A DNA stretch of 9,599 bases, from assembly GCA_023398345.1 (NCBI GenBank), contig JAEWSK010000048.1, positions 1 through 9,599 of the forward strand. The letters are read 5' to 3'. The DNA is from Armatimonadota bacterium. GTDB taxonomy: Bacteria; Armatimonadota; UBA5829. The notes beneath the pieces were generated by a model, which did no database searches, was not told where the DNA came from, and was given only the letters and a program-made list of their open reading frames with translations. Positions 6,678 through 9,599 of the stretch are shown one piece after another (within the stretch, counting starts at the first letter, position 1; the number at the start of each line of letters is the position of its first letter). Both the position numbers and the translations under genes were made by a program.

Positions 6678-8153
6678 ATGAAGCACCTTATAATTGCGAT
6701 TGTTTTAGTGATTTCGCTCTCGCTGTCAGTAGGAGCGTACGCTGCGGAAAATCTCAAGCAGATTTCAAGCGGCAGCATTACTGTTTCCTACCCGGATGGG
6801 CTACAAATGCAGGCAAAGAAAGTAATGGCGGTTGCGAAGTCAACCATCAACCCTGCCCTAGACGTCCACCGGCAGACAATCACGATTCTTGCCGACCCGG
6901 ACGCAGTGGCAAAGGACATCACCCAGATGCTGGGGGCCGACGAGAAAAAAGACGTCGCAAAGCTGCGACTGGAATCGTTTAAGAACAAATCAATGGTGCT
7001 TGTGGCGGCATTTTCAAATATCCGGCTCGTGCGAAAAGCAAATGCAGTTGCGACAAATGGCATCGACGGCGGAGCCATGCAGCTTCGTTACTCCAAAGAA
7101 AAAGACGAATTCAATATTGCATTTGACGATCAGGACGCCAATTCTGATAAACTCAAGCGCAGCTTTTTCCCTATTATTGTAAATTCCGACGGCACGATTC
7201 GTTCAGAAGCAAAGCTTGGCCAGGTCGCGCTGGATTTTCTCGGATCGGGCAGCCCTATTGCAATTGCGCCCATTCAGGACACAGTCTCGTATCTCATAGT
7301 CGAGCCGCTGAAGATTTATCACCCATTGACACGCTGGTTTAATGAAGGCGTCAGCGGCTATGTCACGCAACGCATCGTAGCCAAATATGCGCCAAAGCTC
7401 AACACTGTGGCAAAAAACATATTCTCAGTAAACGCAAAATCGCAGCAGCTCAAAGACAAAGTCAATTTGCTCTCTTGGCCGCAGTCGGCGTATATCAGCA
7501 AAGACCAAAATGTGTTCGACCCTGAGTTGGAAACCGCACGGACGCAATATGCCATAGAGGCCATATCCAATCTTATGGCAAGCACAGACACCGGGGCTTT
7601 GCCAAAGATAATGAGCAACATCAACTATGTAGGCAATCCCGATACCGACACAATATGCACCGCGATAAAGAAAGTAACAAACACTGATTTTAAGGCAATA
7701 CTAATGGGCTACGTGCCGGATGACGTGCGAAGTGCAATTGCGTCCGGCGAGGCTGCAAAACTAGTCGTAAAAGCAGAAGAACTAGTCAAAGAAAGGAAAT
7801 GGAAAGACTCAGCCGACACTTTGCGCAAGGCGCTTGAAATGTCACCTGATGACGCCAACGCGCGACTCAATCTGGCATGGATCGAGCGCGAATTCGGCGA
7901 GCGCAAAGACTCCGAGTTGCAAGTGTTTTTGGTCGCCGGTCTTCTTAAGCAGCAAAATTACTCATTCCATTTGTTCGTTTATTCAATTGAGGGCAACTAC
8001 ATTTCAGCCCGACTTGCAATACTAATGGGAAACCTCGACACTGCCAAAAAGTTCCTAGAGCCGGTGCTTGCATACAGACCAGATCATGCCGATGCAAAGC
8101 GCGCAATGGATGAAATCAGCAAGCTCGAAGAAGTGGCAAAGGGAGTAAAGTAG
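6678..8153 (+). CDS. Secreted protein with degenerate gluzincin (peptidase MA-like) region and TPR-like C-terminus
   Basis: I chose ATG 6678 over the upstream in-frame ATG at 6621 because GGGAGGT lies 7 nt before it and a signal peptide starts right there. The 491-residue product has a hydrophobic segment at 4-19 and a signal peptidase I site near AYAA (20-23), with no lipobox, so it should be exported. Residues 216-228 contain WFNEGVSGY, resembling the downstream W-x2-EG-x-A-x-Y element of peptidase MA-type zinc proteases. No HExxH is present anywhere; its expected place (about 200-210) holds no histidine pair. The TRTQYAIEAISNLM segment (288-301) and the following helices also fit that fold. 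Residues 360-408 and 443-485 look like TPR helices (KDSADTLRKALEMSPDDANARLNLA). A catalytically dead, scaffold or binding role is likely. It is transcribed divergently from rex, and no link with the hydrogenase is evident. Confidence 0.85.
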   Translation: MKHLIIAIVLVISLSLSVGAYAAENLKQISSGSITVSYPDGLQMQAKKVMAVAKSTINPALDVHRQTITILADPDAVAKDITQMLGADEKKDVAKLRLESFKNKSMVLVAAFSNIRLVRKANAVATNGIDGGAMQLRYSKEKDEFNIAFDDQDANSDKLKRSFFPIIVNSDGTIRSEAKLGQVALDFLGSGSPIAIAPIQDTVSYLIVEPLKIYHPLTRWFNEGVSGYVTQRIVAKYAPKLNTVAKNIFSVNAKSQQLKDKVNLLSWPQSAYISKDQNVFDPELETARTQYAIEAISNLMASTDTGALPKIMSNINYVGNPDTDTICTAIKKVTNTDFKAILMGYVPDDVRSAIASGEAAKLVVKAEELVKERKWKDSADTLRKALEMSPDDANARLNLAWIEREFGERKDSELQVFLVAGLLKQQNYSFHLFVYSIEGNYISARLAILMGNLDTAKKFLEPVLAYRPDHADAKRAMDEISKLEEVAKGVK

Positions 8154-8165
8154 CATAAAAGCTAC
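8150..8165. terminator. Weak hairpin between convergent genes
   Basis: GTAGC (8150-8154) and GCTAC (8161-8165) pair around a six-base loop at the tail-to-tail junction, where only 24 bp separate the two stop codons. On the minus strand, TTTACT follows the stem about 13-28 nt past the glycosyltransferase stop. The short stem and poor T-run make this a weak candidate only. Confidence 0.25.
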
Positions 8166-8177
8166 AAAGTGCAAAAA

Positions 8178-9353
8178 CTACATATTACGAACAGACACAT
8201 TGGCAAGAGTGCCTGATATGACCGACTCATAGAGCTTTTCAAAGTCGGAGACCATGTGCTCGATTGAGAAGTTGCGGGCATTTGCGCGCGCATTTGCAGA
8301 CATTGCGGCGCGTGCAGTAGGGTTGTCAATTAAATATGATATGCGGTCGGCAAACTCGACCGGGTCATCTTTGGTGAGAAAGCCGTCGATGCCATGCTGG
8401 AGATTTTCGGGAATTCCACCCGCATTGACGGCCACCACCGGCAGCCCCGCGCTCAGGCCTTCACAAATTGCGATGCCTTGAGTCTCAGTGGTGCTGGGAA
8501 ATGCAAACGCATCTGCAGCGCCATATATCGGATCGATCTCGTCGCGCTTGAGCATTCCGGTAAACTCGATATGATCCCCCAAATCGAGCCCTGCCGCAAA
8601 TGACTTTGTCTCGGCAAGCGCCGGGCCTCCTCCGACCAAAAGCAGCTTGGCAGACGGGTGAGTCGACACAACTGCCTTAAAAGCAGTAAGCAGCATCCGC
8701 AAGTTCTTTTCACGCGCGATTCGTCCGACATAAAGAAGCAGGAAATCGTCCTGTCCGACCCCATGTCGCACCCGCATTGATTCGCGCATTTCGGGACTTG
8801 GACATGGAATGGGGTCGATGCCGGTTTTAATTACCTCGATGCGAGTTTTTATGCCGTAGGAGCGAAGAATTTTTGCAACCGGCCCCGACGGCACTACCAG
8901 CGCGTTCGCGCCCGAGTAATACCACCGCATAAGGGCCATAAGAAACCACTTTGTAAGAGCCTTTGGACGAACGGGCACGTAGTGGGCATACTCGGTATAG
9001 AGAGTGTGATTTGTAGAAATAAGTGGAACCCCAAAGCGCCTTGCCCACTTCGCCCCCAACACCCCCAGCAAAAACGGTGTCTGGGTGTGGACGATGTCGA
9101 GCTTGAGCGCTGCAAACTGCCGCCTTATATCAGGCGCAAACGGAACCGGAAATGGGTAGTCCGGCATTAAAAATGTGTGCCTGGCAGGCAGCCTGTATAC
9201 GTTGTCGCACTCGTCAGTATGGCCATGAAACGCAGGTGCGAAAACGAACACCTCGTGGCCGCGCGCATTTAGCCCGTCGCGAAGCGTGCTCACGCAGACG
9301 CTCACGCCGTTTATAATCGGTTCATAGCTTTCAGTAAATATGGCAATGCGCAT
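8178..9353 (-). CDS. GT4-family glycosyltransferase (diacylglycerol glucosyltransferase / mannosyltransferase-like)
   Basis: This 391-residue GT-B enzyme transfers a sugar from a nucleotide-sugar donor to a lipid or polysaccharide acceptor at the inner face of the membrane. The N-terminus MRIAIFTESYEPIINGV has the glycine-rich loop of the acceptor domain, and STNHTLYTEYAHYVP (113-127) resembles the acceptor-side motif of glycolipid-forming members. The donor domain has LLYVGRIAREKNL (206-218), GGGP (241-244) and the GT4 E-x7-E motif E290-E298 in TETQGIAICEG, followed by NAGGIPE. No membrane helix is seen; family members are peripheral. The start matches the family N-terminus but lacks a clear Shine-Dalgarno site, unlike the other genes here. 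The donor and acceptor cannot be told from sequence alone. It converges on the secreted protein gene and appears monocistronic in this window. Confidence 0.92.
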   Translation of the reverse strand: MRIAIFTESYEPIINGVSVCVSTLRDGLNARGHEVFVFAPAFHGHTDECDNVYRLPARHTFLMPDYPFPVPFAPDIRRQFAALKLDIVHTQTPFLLGVLGAKWARRFGVPLISTNHTLYTEYAHYVPVRPKALTKWFLMALMRWYYSGANALVVPSGPVAKILRSYGIKTRIEVIKTGIDPIPCPSPEMRESMRVRHGVGQDDFLLLYVGRIAREKNLRMLLTAFKAVVSTHPSAKLLLVGGGPALAETKSFAAGLDLGDHIEFTGMLKRDEIDPIYGAADAFAFPSTTETQGIAICEGLSAGLPVVAVNAGGIPENLQHGIDGFLTKDDPVEFADRISYLIDNPTARAAMSANARANARNFSIEHMVSDFEKLYESVISGTLANVSVRNM

Positions 9354-9378
9354 TTAATAGTTTGGACTTTTCAGTAAA

Positions 9379-9392
9379 TATCTCGTGAGATA
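9379..9392. promoter_or_regulatory. 14-bp palindrome, operator candidate
   Basis: TATCTC-GT-GAGATA, a perfect 6-bp inverted repeat with a 2-bp centre. It directly abuts the -10 box of the predicted glycosyltransferase promoter and covers its likely start site, the same arrangement as the Rex operator in front of rex. The regulator is unknown. Confidence 0.4.
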
Positions 9393-9422
9393 AGTATACC
9401 TTTTTATGGACTATAGGCGCAA
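9393..9422 (-). promoter_or_regulatory. Candidate promoter of the glycosyltransferase gene
   Basis: On the minus strand, -35 TTGCGC (9422-9417, three of six), an 18-bp spacer, then -10 TATACT (9398-9393, five of six). The leader would be about 30 nt. Its position and -10 are good; the -35 is poor, which would fit an activated promoter or a misassigned -35. Confidence 0.4.
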
Positions 9423-9491
9423 TTGCAAGGCGTATCCGGCGGAGCTTTGCGCTGTACCCCGCACAAGAAACTAAGTTTTAGTATTATTGCA

Positions 9492-9520
9492 TTGTGCCGT
9501 CAGTTTCATTTCTGTATACT
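9492..9520 (+). promoter_or_regulatory. Candidate rightward promoter for a gene beyond the window
   Basis: -35 TTGTGC (9492-9497), a 17-bp spacer, then -10 TATACT (9515-9520). The rest of the window to 9599 shows no ribosome site or convincing start, so any gene it serves begins further right. Between this promoter and the leftward one (9423-9491) I see only a loose inverted repeat, GCGCAA (9417-9422) with TTGCGC (9447-9452). Confidence 0.35.
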
Positions 9521-9599
9521 ATGTCAGACCTGCGAAATTTGCTCCGATGGCTTCAATATAACGGCTGCTGCCTATTTTTCCCCTATCTGCCAAATTTGA

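Noticed and set aside
9521..9599. Open frame from ATG 9521 to the window end (26 codons)
   Set aside because: The ATG directly follows the predicted -10 box, so it would precede or coincide with the transcription start, and no ribosome binding site is present.

Overview
This 9.6 kb window (about 50% GC by eye) comes from an anaerobic, fermentative bacterium. Its core is a Rex-headed operon on the minus strand for a trimeric, NAD(P)H- and ferredoxin-linked electron-bifurcating [FeFe]-hydrogenase. Such operons occur in Clostridia, Thermotogae, Armatimonadota and many uncultured anaerobes. Nothing here fixes the phylum, so I leave it open. Strong Shine-Dalgarno sites (GGAGG type) precede most genes, and TTG and GTG are both used as start codons.

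Layout. The minus-strand operon reads from right to left: rex (6463-5729), hydC (5713-5186), hydB (5189-3294), hydA (3268-1223). A 149-bp spacer with two GCCGG-stem hairpins follows. Next is an 82-residue [2Fe-2S] thioredoxin-like ferredoxin (1073-825), overlapping by one base a second [FeFe]-hydrogenase-like protein (825 to beyond position 1). That last protein has the H-cluster motifs of a catalytic domain but lacks the proton-transfer cysteine, as in sensory (group C, HydS-type) hydrogenases. To the right, a plus-strand gene (6678-8153) encodes a secreted protein with a degenerate gluzincin (peptidase MA-like) region and a TPR-like C-terminus. Convergent with it is a GT4 glycosyltransferase (9353-8178, minus). 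The last 246 bp are non-coding and hold back-to-back promoter candidates.

How the genes work together. HydC and HydB form the NADH-side diaphorase (NuoE/NuoF-like, FMN and several Fe-S clusters) and HydA carries the H-cluster. Together they would couple oxidation of NADH and reduced ferredoxin to H2 production, or run in reverse. Rex senses NADH/NAD+. A near-consensus 18-bp Rex operator lies over the predicted start site of a very good sigma-70 promoter in front of rex, so the operon should be autoregulated and derepressed when NADH accumulates. The distal ferredoxin/sensory-hydrogenase pair may add H2 or redox sensing to this NADH control.

Most notable points: a cysteine-rich C-terminal tail on Rex, not expected in ordinary Rex; a free-standing copy of the HydA C-terminal [2Fe-2S] domain translationally coupled to the sensory hydrogenase; and a 14-bp palindrome at the predicted start site of the glycosyltransferase gene.
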